Source of the DNA: Motilimonas cestriensis
Lineage (GTDB): Bacteria; Pseudomonadota; Gammaproteobacteria; Enterobacterales; CBDFNC01
Assembly (NCBI RefSeq): GCF_021295315.1
Contig: NZ_JAIMJA010000022.1
Location: forward strand, 1-64,000
Length of the DNA stretch: 64,000 nt
Reading direction: 5' to 3'
The position numbers and the translations under genes are program-made. A model generated the notes under the pieces. The model saw only the letters and a program-made list of their open reading frames with translations, did not search any database and had not been told where the DNA came from. Numbering within the stretch: the stretch's first letter is position 1; each line of letters begins with the position of its first letter. This document shows positions 9,031-17,672 of this stretch, piece after piece.

Positions 9031-10641
9031 TTACAAATCAAGAACTAAGGTCTCACTTTTGCTGTGCGAGACACATGGGCACATCAGGTTTTGCTGCGCT
9101 CGCTCTGCGGGCGTTAAGCAATCATCTTGATGGGTCACTTGCCCTGATATCACTTTCACTACACAGCTTTTGCATTGCCCGGTTTTACAGCTATGGGGAT
9201 GTTCAATTCCGGCTGACAAAATGGCATCTAACATACTCTGCTCTGGGTTTACTTGAATTTGCTGCTGGCTTTTGCTGAGCGTTAACGTGTAGGGCGTTGT
9301 TTGATTTGTCGATGGCGCAGTAAATCGCTCAAATTTAACTTGCTCGTCGCTAATGCCTAATGCTTTTGCAGTGGCCGCCACTTCATCAATCAAGCGATTG
9401 GGGCCACACACATAAAATATTGCGTCTTTGATCGCGCCTTGTAACACCTCTTTGATATTTAGGCGTTTGCCTTGATCCGATGGATAGCGACTGAGTTGCT
9501 CAGGCCATTGTCGGGCTAAGCGCTCTTGAAATGGCATTTCAGTCAGGCTGCGCCCAGCGTAGTGTAAATGAAACTGAGTACCGCGTGATTGTAAAGTTTG
9601 CGCCATGGCTTTGATTGGCGTAATGCCGATGCCGCCAGCAATCAGTACTGTTGGGCGTGCGTCACTATGCAGTGGAAAGTAATTTTCTGGCGCAGCGCAG
9701 TTGAGCTGTTGGCCTAAATGTAGCACGTTGTGAATAGTGCGTGAGCCGCCTTGGCCATCGGGCTCGTTTAATACCGCAATTTCATAAATGTCACGGCGTT
9801 TCGGATTAGAGCAAATAGAGTAATGACGCAGTAATAGCGCACCATTTTTAAGAGTGACCAGTAGTTGCAAATGGGCGCCAGCGTTAATGCTCGGCAGTGG
9901 CTCATCATCTCGGTGGCGAAACTCATAAGCGCGCACCCGCGGCGTGAGCTGGCGAATACCTGTGATCACAAGCGGAAGCTCGCCAGTGCCGGTGACGTTG
10001 CCTTGGTCGCTGCTGAGTTCACCGTTAGGGCTAGCGTGGGTTGATGATTGTAAAACTTGCTGTTTTAGTCGCTGATTTTCTTCTAGCAATGGTGCCAGTA
10101 CTGACTCATATTCCAGCTCGGTGTAGCGCGGCGTAATGTGCTGCGGACAATTCCAGTCAAAGCCTTCAATGTGAATTAAAAAACCGCGCTCAACGCGGGC
10201 ACGATAGTGGGTGACTTCTAATTTGGCCAATAACTCCCAGTTGTTGTCTGCAACCAGCTCAATGCGGCCCATCATCTTGAGTCGGCGGCGGTTGGGGTAA
10301 TCCATAAAAAACAGCGCTACACGATCGTTATTGCGAAAGTTACCGGTGCTGACGTATTGCCGATTACCACTAAAGTCGGCAAAGCCAAGAGTTGATTGGT
10401 CGAGAACCCGCATAAAGCCTTTTGGACCACCGCGATGCTGTAAATATGGCCATAATGTTTCACTGACACTGGCCATATAAAAACTATCACGTTCGGCAAT
10501 AAAATCCGCTTCGTTTTGGCTTAGCAGATAATTGTAATCTTCACCTTGGTCCATCCCGGCATAACCTTGACGGCTGTTCAGTTCGGTTTGCACCGCACGC
10601 ACCGTTTCGGTGAAAGCGATTTGCACATATTTATGGGCCAT
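9031..10641 (-). CDS. PNPOx-like / ferredoxin reductase / 2Fe-2S fusion oxidoreductase
   Basis: A three-part redox protein of 536 residues. Residues ~35-190 form a split-barrel flavin domain of pyridoxamine-5'-phosphate-oxidase type. Residues ~225-440 form an FAD/NAD(P)H ferredoxin-reductase module (RHYSICSNP for FAD, GGIGITPIKAM for nucleotide). Residues ~455-536 form a plant-type 2Fe-2S ferredoxin with the cluster cysteines in CKTGQCKSC and a later LMC. It likely passes electrons from NAD(P)H through FAD and the cluster to the split barrel or an external acceptor. It follows an AhpD-like gene on the same strand, with a LysR gene divergent from that pair. The substrate is unknown. Confidence 0.85.
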   Translation of the reverse strand: MAHKYVQIAFTETVRAVQTELNSRQGYAGMDQGEDYNYLLSQNEADFIAERDSFYMASVSETLWPYLQHRGGPKGFMRVLDQSTLGFADFSGNRQYVSTGNFRNNDRVALFFMDYPNRRRLKMMGRIELVADNNWELLAKLEVTHYRARVERGFLIHIEGFDWNCPQHITPRYTELEYESVLAPLLEENQRLKQQVLQSSTHASPNGELSSDQGNVTGTGELPLVITGIRQLTPRVRAYEFRHRDDEPLPSINAGAHLQLLVTLKNGALLLRHYSICSNPKRRDIYEIAVLNEPDGQGGSRTIHNVLHLGQQLNCAAPENYFPLHSDARPTVLIAGGIGITPIKAMAQTLQSRGTQFHLHYAGRSLTEMPFQERLARQWPEQLSRYPSDQGKRLNIKEVLQGAIKDAIFYVCGPNRLIDEVAATAKALGISDEQVKFERFTAPSTNQTTPYTLTLSKSQQQIQVNPEQSMLDAILSAGIEHPHSCKTGQCKSCVVKVISGQVTHQDDCLTPAERAQQNLMCPCVSHSKSETLVLDL

Positions 10642-10672
10642 GTTGATATCCTAATGTCAGTGGCGGCAAATA

Positions 10673-10709
10673 CTAAAGCGCAGGAAGCCAACCCTTCCAG
10701 ACGCTTTAG
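10673..10709. other. Two-part intercistronic hairpin
   Basis: Outer arms CTAAAGCG/CGCTTTAG enclose inner arms GGAAG/CTTCC with a short loop. It lies in the 78-base gap between the AhpD-like gene (upstream on the minus strand) and the fusion oxidoreductase. No T run follows on the minus strand, so it looks like an mRNA processing or stability element, or an attenuator, not a simple terminator. Confidence 0.5.
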
Positions 10710-10719
10710 CGGGTGTAAA

Positions 10720-11265
10720 TTAAGCGGCTGAGTTAAGTGACACTTTAGGAAAATCTATCTCAACACGGCTGGCTTTACCCAAAATGTTGGTTAACACGTT
10801 CATGCCAACATGAGTAATAATCTCAACTATTTCAGCGTCATTGTAACCTGCGTTACGCACCGCTAATAGCTCGCTAGTGCTGACTTCACCGTTATGCTCA
10901 GCTAAAGCGCGGGCAAATTTAACCGCAACAGCCGCTTTTTCATCTTGACTGCTACCCTCGCGGTTAGCGGCAATTTCTTCAGCTGATAAACCGACTTTAC
11001 GGCCAATAGCAGTGTGCGCAGATACGCAGTATTCACAGGCATTTTGTTCAGCAAGGCCTAGCGCAATACGCTCTCGGGTAAGTGGGTCTAGGCTACCTTC
11101 GCCAGCAATGCCATGTAAGCCTAAAAATGCGCGTAGGGCGGCAGGTGAGTTCGCGAACACTTTTAAAAAGTTTGGCACCATACCCAATTGGCCTTGAATG
11201 GCAGTGAATAGTGCTTGTTGCTCTTCGTTTGCTTGTGCATCTGTTACTAAGTTAATACGGCTCAT
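10720..11265 (-). CDS. AhpD-like carboxymuconolactone decarboxylase family protein
   Basis: A helical protein of 181 residues of the carboxymuconolactone decarboxylase/AhpD superfamily. The CxxC redox pair and following histidine (NACEYCVSAHTAIG) mark it as a peroxidase-related, thiol-based branch, not a true decarboxylase. It precedes the PNPOx-ferredoxin fusion on the same strand and is divergent from a LysR gene. This is consistent with a small LysR-controlled redox operon. Confidence 0.85.
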   Translation of the reverse strand: MSRINLVTDAQANEEQQALFTAIQGQLGMVPNFLKVFANSPAALRAFLGLHGIAGEGSLDPLTRERIALGLAEQNACEYCVSAHTAIGRKVGLSAEEIAANREGSSQDEKAAVAVKFARALAEHNGEVSTSELLAVRNAGYNDAEIVEIITHVGMNVLTNILGKASRVEIDFPKVSLNSAA

Positions 11266-11420
11266 GTTAATCGTCCTGTTTCAAAAAGTATGAAGAAAAT
11301 GTTTAAGTATTGATGAGTGCTGCTCAACCAATGAAGCTAGTTTGCATTTTTTCACTTGATTAAAGAATCACCGTAAAAGACAATTCATTGTTCCACTAAA
11401 TGAAATAATCGAGCAGCCAG

Positions 11421-12323
11421 ATGGATCAATTACATTTAATGCGGGTGTATGTCGCTGTGGCTGACTGCCAAGGCTTTGCCGCAGGGGCAAGGCTGTTGAA
11501 TATGTCACCCCCAGCGGTCACCCGTGCGGTGGCAGCGTTAGAGCAATCCCTTGGCGTTAAGCTGTTGATACGCACCACGCGTAATGTGCGCACCACTGAA
11601 GCGGGCGCGCGATATTTAGAGGATGCGCGGCGTATTCTTGAACAAGTCGATCGTGCCAATGAAGCGGCGATAGGGTTAAACAGTGAGCCAAAAGGGCGCT
11701 TAAGTGTGACAGCGCCTGTGTTGTTTGGTCAGCAATACGTGATGCCTGGCATTGTGGCTTTTTTAAGTGAATATCCACACACCCAAGTGCATGCCGTGTT
11801 TTTAGACCGGGTAGTGAATTTGCTCGAAGAGGGCTTTGATTTAGGCATTCGCATTGGCCATTTACCGGACTCTAACATGCACGCGAAACAAGTAGGCTCG
11901 GTGCGCAGTTTGCTGGTGGCCTCGCCCAGTTATTTAGCTGAGCAAGGCAAACCCAATGCACCGGGTGAACTCGATCAGCACCAGTTAATTCACGTCAATG
12001 CTGGCAGCATGAGTCATGACTGGCAATTTAATGATAAGCAAAATAAGAAGGTGTTTGTAAGGGTAAACAGCAGGCTCAATGTCACCACCCATCAAGGCGC
12101 AATAAATGCTGTCAAGCAAGGCTTTGGCATTACGCGCGTGCTGTCTTACCAAGTGGCCAATGAGCTAGCAACAGGGGAATTAGTTACTTTAATGACGACA
12201 TTTGAGCCTCCTGCCATGCCCGTGCACATCATTCACCGTGAAGGGCGTATGGCATCAGCCAAGGTACGCTGTTTTATTGAGTTAATGAGTGAGCATTTGC
12301 GGAGTCAATTGGAGCATGGTTAG
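11421..12323 (+). CDS. LysR-family transcriptional regulator
   Basis: A 300-residue LysR regulator. The N-terminal helix-turn-helix (residues 1-60, GARLLNMSPPAVTRAVAALEQSLG) is followed by a substrate-binding-like effector domain containing FDLGIRIGHLPDS. It belongs to the large subgroup often found divergent from oxidoreductases. Its divergence from the AhpD-like gene implies control of the 9031-11265 pair. Confidence 0.9.
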   Translation: MDQLHLMRVYVAVADCQGFAAGARLLNMSPPAVTRAVAALEQSLGVKLLIRTTRNVRTTEAGARYLEDARRILEQVDRANEAAIGLNSEPKGRLSVTAPVLFGQQYVMPGIVAFLSEYPHTQVHAVFLDRVVNLLEEGFDLGIRIGHLPDSNMHAKQVGSVRSLLVASPSYLAEQGKPNAPGELDQHQLIHVNAGSMSHDWQFNDKQNKKVFVRVNSRLNVTTHQGAINAVKQGFGITRVLSYQVANELATGELVTLMTTFEPPAMPVHIIHREGRMASAKVRCFIELMSEHLRSQLEHG

Positions 12324-12465
12324 TGATGATTTATCAGGGGTTAAGTTGAAAGTGAGTTGCTATTCTATGGCTATATTGAAAAGCTCCCAATATATAAGCC
12401 GACTTAGGCGGTTTTTATATCTTATGAATCGGTTCTTTTTTCGGAGCCACATTAGCAATAAATAG

Positions 12466-12514
12466 GTTAAACTGTCACTTGTTTAAAAAGATATAAAACA
12501 AGCGGCAGTTTAAC
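12466..12514. other. Long imperfect hairpin in intergenic region
   Basis: Nineteen-base arms (GTTAAACTGTCACTTGTTT and its near complement) match at 17 of 19 positions around an 11-base A-rich loop. The hairpin lies in the 305-base gap between two convergent genes. Without a T run on either side it may still help terminate both, or be a relic of a mobile element. Nothing else was seen in 12324-12628. Confidence 0.45.
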
Positions 12515-12628
12515 TCATCTTAAGCGGAGAATATCCTTTCTAATTTGCTGGTATGGGTTCCATAAAAATGCGATTAAAATTACCTGTCAGACTCATCGTT
12601 TAAGGCAACCGCCAAGCAAGAAGGCTCA

Positions 12629-13885
12629 TTATAGATGCTTTATAGCCACTTCACGAAAAGCATCTTTAAATACTGTAAGACCTTCGTTGAAGATCTCGTC
12701 ATCGATGTTTAGTGCGACAAATAATTTATTAATCGTGCTTTCTGCACCGCAGGTCTCGCAAATGAGTCTTCTCTCAAATGCTTTTGCTGATACGGCATCA
12801 GCAAAACCTTCACGTTTAGTTTCAATGCCCATCACTAAACCTCGGCCACGAACATTGCAGTTTAAACTGGGAAACTCGTCGCGCAACTCCTCAAGTGCAG
12901 TACGCATAATTTTAGACTTGCGGAAAACATCGTGAGTAAGTTGATCGTCTGACCAAAACGCATCAATAAGCTCTTTAGCTGCAACAAAAGCCAGTGAATT
13001 ACCACGAAATGTCCCCGTGTGTTCACCCGGAGACCAAACATCGACTTTTGGATCCATTAGTAATACAGCCATCGGGTTTCCACCGCCAATAGACTTGGAT
13101 AAACAGACCATGTCAGGTTTAATACCAGCTTCTTCGAAGCTAAAAAATTTACCTGTACGCCCATTGCCAACTTGGATGTCATCGACGATTAAGAGTATAT
13201 CGTTGTCTTTACAAAGTGTTGACAGACCTTGCAAAAACTCGGTAGAGGCAACATTAATCCCCCCTTCGCCTTGAACGGTTTCAATAATCACCGCGGCAGG
13301 CTTCTCCAAACCAGAACCCTTATCTTCTAAGTAGCGGCGGAACACATGCAAGCTGTCTATATCAGGGCCTAAGAAACCATCAAAGGGCATAAATGAAACA
13401 GCGCCGCGACTACCATATGAATCATCACGATAGGACTCATTGCCCGTTGCCGCTAAAGCCCCCATGGTATGTCCATGGTATGCATTGGTGAAGGCTATAA
13501 TGCCGGGGCGGTTTTTTGCTTGGCGAGCTAATTTCATTGCCGCTTCGGTGCAGTTGGTTCCTGTTGGGCCGGTAAACTGCATCTTGTAGTCTAAGCCACG
13601 AGGCTTGAGTATTTTTTCTACAAATGTTTCCATGAATGCTTGCTTTGCAACGGTTGCTTTATCTAAGCCATGGGCAATGCGACGGTCTTGCAAGTATTTA
13701 ATTTGTGCCTCTACGGCAACTTCTGGATTGTGCCCATAATTAAGGGTACCGGCACCGGCGAAAAAATCTATGTATCGAGTGCCATCCTCGCCGAATATTT
13801 CTGCCCCAACTGCTTTATCAAACACAGTTGGAAAAGATCGAATGTAGCCACGTACTTCTGACTCGTAATCGTTAAATATGTCCAC
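12629..13885 (-). CDS. ectB: EctB-like diaminobutyrate--2-oxoglutarate aminotransferase, orphan
   Basis: A class III PLP aminotransferase of 418 residues, the length and style of EctB, which converts aspartate semialdehyde and glutamate to 2,4-diaminobutyrate. The start MDIFNDYESEVRGYIRSFP, the IVDDIQVGNGRTG motif and the PLP lysine in LSKSIGGGNPMA are EctB-like. Neither ectA nor ectC lies beside it, so ectoine synthesis is not shown here. It could supply diaminobutyrate to a siderophore or other product, or work with ectoine genes elsewhere. A 152-base repeat lies upstream of its start. Confidence 0.83.
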   Translation of the reverse strand: MDIFNDYESEVRGYIRSFPTVFDKAVGAEIFGEDGTRYIDFFAGAGTLNYGHNPEVAVEAQIKYLQDRRIAHGLDKATVAKQAFMETFVEKILKPRGLDYKMQFTGPTGTNCTEAAMKLARQAKNRPGIIAFTNAYHGHTMGALAATGNESYRDDSYGSRGAVSFMPFDGFLGPDIDSLHVFRRYLEDKGSGLEKPAAVIIETVQGEGGINVASTEFLQGLSTLCKDNDILLIVDDIQVGNGRTGKFFSFEEAGIKPDMVCLSKSIGGGNPMAVLLMDPKVDVWSPGEHTGTFRGNSLAFVAAKELIDAFWSDDQLTHDVFRKSKIMRTALEELRDEFPSLNCNVRGRGLVMGIETKREGFADAVSAKAFERRLICETCGAESTINKLFVALNIDDEIFNEGLTVFKDAFREVAIKHL

Positions 13886-14000
13886 TTTTAGCCTTTTAAG
13901 TTAAGAGGTTAGGGGGGACTTACGCTATAGGTCTTTATCCGGATCACTCTCTTGCTCTACTTTAGCTAACCATAGCTAATTTACACAGCTTTATTTTACT

Positions 14001-14152
14001 AACCTCAGTTTTACTTAAGTCTATCGCGGCCAGATAAAGTATGCTTTACGGCAAAATTGCGTTTTCAGGGATGAAAACGCAAAGCGTATAGGGATATATT
14101 CACCGCGTTTTTGCAGGAAAGCATACAATTTCGCTTATCCAAAATTCGGGTT
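14001..14152. repeat. Palindromic intergenic repeat, copy A
   Basis: About 152 bases beginning AACCTCAG and ending ATTCGGGTTT, closely matching the reverse complement of 23127-23279. It contains nested symmetry: outer arms GTATGCTTTACGGCAAAA and TTTTGCAGGAAAGCATAC, and an inner hairpin GCGTTTTCA ... TGAAAACGC. It fills most of the gap between the secreted beta-helix gene and ectB (13886-14217). It resembles a non-coding MITE- or REP-like element. Confidence 0.8.
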
Positions 14153-14217
14153 TATTGGATTAGACTGGCTCTGCTTATTACACGGATCCAGCCCCCGCAT
14201 TAGTTTAAACATAGCTA

Positions 14218-15195
14218 TTATTGATTGCCCAACGCTCCATCTGCGCCTGACCAACTCCAGTCAGGGTAAGTCGTGCCATTGACCGTTGCATTGAACCCAG
14301 AGATAAGTGCATTAGGGTGAGATTGGCTGGTCCAGTTATTTAAACTTGAACTGACTATCTCGAAAATATAGTTGTTAGTGTAAAAGCTATACGGGCCTGT
14401 AACTGTGGAGTTTTCGTAAGCCGCAAACATGGTTCTGCCGCCTAAGGTAAGAGTGTCAACTTGGCTGTTGAGCACTTCTGCGCTGGATTGGCCATACAAG
14501 GCAAGGTTAGATATCGATACTCCGTCATTACTTTCTAAATGGCCATTACCCCACACCTGTATTTGTTCAAATTCACTGGCATTTTTCGCCAAGGTTGCAG
14601 ATGTGTCACTAATAATCAGTGATAAGAGTTGGTTGCCTTTATCAAATTGAGCATAAGAGTTACCTCTAACCCGAATGTCCACACCTTGCAAATATTCGGC
14701 GATCAGGCTGCTATTACCAAGTAGATGGATATGGGGTTTTTGTTGGGTATCGCCTTGGTGAAAACCACTTGTGAGTCTTTCTGCGTAAACTACGCCATTG
14801 TGATTAATCGAGAGCATACGGTTATGGTTAGGCAAGTTAAAATGGAGATTAGCTAAAGTAACATTGCTACTGTTCACCGTGATGGCATATTGAGAATTTA
14901 AATCATCTGCCATAGTGATCACTGCTTTTTCTCGGCTCGAACTTTGAAGTATTGTTTTAGCCGTTCGGTTTATTTCAATAGGCCCAGAGCATGTTCCTGC
15001 GATAACTAATTTGAGCGATTTATGGTGTTTTTTAGCCAGTGCTTTTTGCAGGGCTAGGGGAGATTTTTGGCAGTTTACCTTTATGGTCTTGTATTTCTCA
15101 CCCTCTGTATTTTCAGCAAAGCTGGCATGACTAAATACCAAAGTAGCAATGCTAGTGAATGCTAATGCGAGAGGTTTTACCTTAAAACATTTCAT
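14218..15195 (-). CDS. Secreted parallel beta-helix-like protein
   Basis: A secreted protein of 325 residues with a signal peptide (about residues 1-27, ending SHASFA). The rest is rich in short strands with regular Asn, Ser, Val and Ile turns (ITVNSSNVTLANLHF, ISNLALYGQSSAEVLNSQVDTLTLGG), typical of right-handed beta-helix (pectin-lyase-like) surface proteins. No catalytic motif is evident. It follows the GH18-LytTR gene on the same strand but has its own long upstream region (15196-15653), so it may be a target of that regulator. Confidence 0.65.
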   Translation of the reverse strand: MKCFKVKPLALAFTSIATLVFSHASFAENTEGEKYKTIKVNCQKSPLALQKALAKKHHKSLKLVIAGTCSGPIEINRTAKTILQSSSREKAVITMADDLNSQYAITVNSSNVTLANLHFNLPNHNRMLSINHNGVVYAERLTSGFHQGDTQQKPHIHLLGNSSLIAEYLQGVDIRVRGNSYAQFDKGNQLLSLIISDTSATLAKNASEFEQIQVWGNGHLESNDGVSISNLALYGQSSAEVLNSQVDTLTLGGRTMFAAYENSTVTGPYSFYTNNYIFEIVSSSLNNWTSQSHPNALISGFNATVNGTTYPDWSWSGADGALGNQ

Positions 15196-15336
15196 TTGAT
15201 TTCCTTTTCATTTGTTTAGGTCCGCCATCATGATGGATGGATTTAAGGCTTTCTGGCTAGAGTGGAGGCTCGGTTTTTTCATGAATTTAAATAGCATTGA
15301 GTATTTACAAGGGTTGCAGCTTGATTTTCTGCATTG

Positions 15337-15369
15337 TTGAAAAATTGAATTTCGTGAAAAATTATTGAA
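15337..15369. promoter_or_regulatory. Direct repeat upstream of beta-helix gene, possible LytTR site
   Basis: Two copies of TTGAA/TGAAAAATT-type sequence recur with about 20-base periodicity in the region between the GH18-LytTR gene and the beta-helix gene. LytTR regulators bind pairs of short direct repeats about one to two helical turns apart, so the geometry is suggestive. The bases do not clearly match the published AgrA/AlgR consensus. Apart from this and the hairpin at 15592, nothing was seen in 15196-15653. Confidence 0.2.
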
Positions 15370-15591
15370 AGATGAATGCTTGTAAGGCTTTGAATTAAAT
15401 ATATAAGTATTTATTTTTTGTGAATTGTTAAGCTTGTTTTTTGGTCATTAGTAGTCAGATTTAATATCTGAGTGAGCGTTTTGAGGCATTTTTGTATAGA
15501 CAAAAAGCAGTCGTATTTATGTGCGTTATTAACGACCTAAGTCGCAAAGCTTTGCTGAAGAACAAGGGAGGTAAAGTGTAGGGATAAGCAA

Positions 15592-15621
15592 GAGGGCACC
15601 TTAATAATTTAATGTACCCTC
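15592..15621 (-). terminator. Terminator-like hairpin after GH18-LytTR gene
   Basis: An eight-base stem with one mismatch (GAGGGCAC/GTACCCTC) surrounds a 14-base AT-rich loop, 33 bases beyond the GH18-LytTR stop codon. The T run on the minus strand is weak. Confidence 0.4.
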
Positions 15622-15653
15622 GTGATCTGGTTTTTATGATTAAGCTAGGTGAA

Positions 15654-17435
15654 TTAGTTGAACCAATGGTTGAAATTTTGTTGTAGCTTTGCAATATAGC
15701 TGCCGCCAATGGGTAACGTTTTATTGCCAATTTGAATCATCAGCTTGCCTTCATTATTCTCAAAAACACCTTCTACTTTTTGCGCACTGACGAGGTATGA
15801 ACGATGAATTTGGACTAAAAATTCATCGTCATAGTAGCGTTTAAGCTGCTTCAATCGTGTATAAATGTACTCTGGTTTATCTTGATTATGGAGATATAAG
15901 CCGGTGTATCCTTTTTCAGCTTGGATATAAAGTAATCTATTTTTGTTACTGCTGATTTTATGCAGTTCGGAAAGTAATGTAGGATCATTGGTCACTTGTT
16001 GGAGGTGAGAGCTTAAGTGATCCATCATTTGTTGCAGCTGAGCGGTAATGGACTGGTCTTCTAAGGTTAAATTGTATTTTTGTTGTTGCTGTTCTAATTC
16101 TTTCTTTAGTTCAGTAATGTCTTCGTTGGAGATCGTCGGTAAGGATGCTTGTTGTAGTTGTAAATGCAATAACTCTTTGGCCATCTCTTGCTGTTGCTGG
16201 TTGTGATTAATCGCGCGTCGATACCAGTAAAACCCCAAAAAACCGGCACTTAATAGCAATAGCAAAGTGAGTGAAATTAACTTTAAATTTATCTGGTGGG
16301 TATCGATAGCAGGCAGTTTATTGGTGTTAAGCAAATTAGCCGCTTGTGTAACTAAGCTAACATCTGCACCTAAGTCTTGAATGCTCATGCCAGCAAGCTG
16401 ATAGTGGTTAATGTAAGCAACTTTTTCTTTCAGCGAGCGAGTGCTTTCAAAACTAATAAAATGTCCTGTCTGCATATTGAAAAGGTATGATGCTTTGGCT
16501 TGATCATCCCAGTAAGACTGATAATTTTCAGCAAAATAAAGATCTTGAATACTTTGCTGGCTGTATAAGCCAGTATTAGGCTGCCCCTTTGGCGTATAGT
16601 CACCTTTAGGGATCGACTCTGATGGCTGGAAAAGCCCTTGATTGTTGTTTTTAACGCCAAGCCAGCCATGACCAAAAGCAGGAATGCTGACAATGAGTTT
16701 ATCACTGGGTACCTGTTGGTTTAATAGGTGTTGAACCGCTTCATCAAGACTGCCGGTAAAAATGGCAGGGTTGTCTTTTGGCGTGAACAAAGGCGACGAA
16801 TGCCCGCTTTTATTTTGCCAGTGCCCAGCTAGATCTAACGATAGAATCTCAATAACATCAACATATTGGCTTATTTGTTTGATGGGGAGATAAATGAGGT
16901 CGTCCGTTAAAACAGAAACCGTCATAAATAAAGGCATGTTAGGGTAGGTTTGCCTGATCCGCATAATCAAGTTTAATAAATTGTCTCCATCAGAATCACG
17001 ATTACCCACTGTTTTTTCACGGCTGACACCGGGGTAGCGCCAATCAATAGTAATACCATCGAAGATCCCTTCCGCTAACAAGGCTCCTATGTTGTCAATA
17101 AACTGTTGAGATAGCTTTTCATTTGACGTAATAAGAGGATAGTTTTGCGATAATGCCCAACCACCAATACTTGCTAGTAATGTCAAGCTTGGCTTACGCT
17201 GTTTAAGTGTACGTAATGCAGTTAAGTGTTTGAGTTCTTGCTTTGGTAGCAGTACATCAATACTTGCGGTTTCAGTAAGGTTGAGATGGTTATAAACCAA
17301 ATGAGTAAGGGGCTCAATTTCCAACTCATTAATTTGGCCATTCCAACCAAAAAACTGTCCAACGAGCAGCTTTTCTGATGCAAAAGCGGTATGGGGGAGC
17401 AGTATGATGAGAAATATTGTTAACAATTTACGCAT
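15654..17435 (-). CDS. Membrane GH18-pseudoenzyme / LytTR transcriptional regulator
   Basis: A 593-residue protein combining an extracytoplasmic sugar-hydrolase fold with a DNA-binding output. Residues 1-20 are a signal peptide. Residues ~22-365 form a GH18 chitinase-like barrel with the SIGGW strand (89-93) and the catalytic-strand sequence DGITIDWR (126-133). The family motif is DGxDxDxE, so the middle Asp is Thr129 and the acid/base Glu is Arg133: hydrolysis is unlikely and sugar binding likely. A membrane helix spans ~385-405, a Gln-rich coiled coil ~410-480, and a LytTR DNA-binding domain ~495-590 (VQIHRSYLVSAQKVEGVF ... LPIGGSY). This is the layout of a one-component membrane regulator. 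The upstream gene is divergent. Confidence 0.8.
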   Translation of the reverse strand: MRKLLTIFLIILLPHTAFASEKLLVGQFFGWNGQINELEIEPLTHLVYNHLNLTETASIDVLLPKQELKHLTALRTLKQRKPSLTLLASIGGWALSQNYPLITSNEKLSQQFIDNIGALLAEGIFDGITIDWRYPGVSREKTVGNRDSDGDNLLNLIMRIRQTYPNMPLFMTVSVLTDDLIYLPIKQISQYVDVIEILSLDLAGHWQNKSGHSSPLFTPKDNPAIFTGSLDEAVQHLLNQQVPSDKLIVSIPAFGHGWLGVKNNNQGLFQPSESIPKGDYTPKGQPNTGLYSQQSIQDLYFAENYQSYWDDQAKASYLFNMQTGHFISFESTRSLKEKVAYINHYQLAGMSIQDLGADVSLVTQAANLLNTNKLPAIDTHQINLKLISLTLLLLLSAGFLGFYWYRRAINHNQQQQEMAKELLHLQLQQASLPTISNEDITELKKELEQQQQKYNLTLEDQSITAQLQQMMDHLSSHLQQVTNDPTLLSELHKISSNKNRLLYIQAEKGYTGLYLHNQDKPEYIYTRLKQLKRYYDDEFLVQIHRSYLVSAQKVEGVFENNEGKLMIQIGNKTLPIGGSYIAKLQQNFNHWFN

Positions 17436-17672
17436 CGGAAAATTATAAGCTTTTGAGATTAGATGTAAATGAAATGTTATGAAGTTAGAGTGAGTAATAG
17501 CTACAAGTCAACAGTTTTGTTTGTTATCTAAGCTAAAAGCGCCTGTCTCGTTCTTTCAGTCAAATGTTAAGAACTGAGCTTTGATCTTGGTAATTACTGA
17601 GATGGTAAAAAAAGCGTCATCAGATTTAAACTGACTAGACTAAACAGTAAGAGCCTGTAGGTGAGTAAATTA

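Noticed and set aside
12398-12416. Weak stem GCC...GGC with TTTTT after the LysR gene
   Set aside because: The stem is only three to four base pairs.
12466-12514. Resemblance of hairpin ends (GTTAAAC, GTTTAAC) to integron attC core sites
   Set aside because: The core sequences are in the wrong order for attC (it would begin RYYYAAC and end GTTRRRY), and there is no integron integrase or cassette array.
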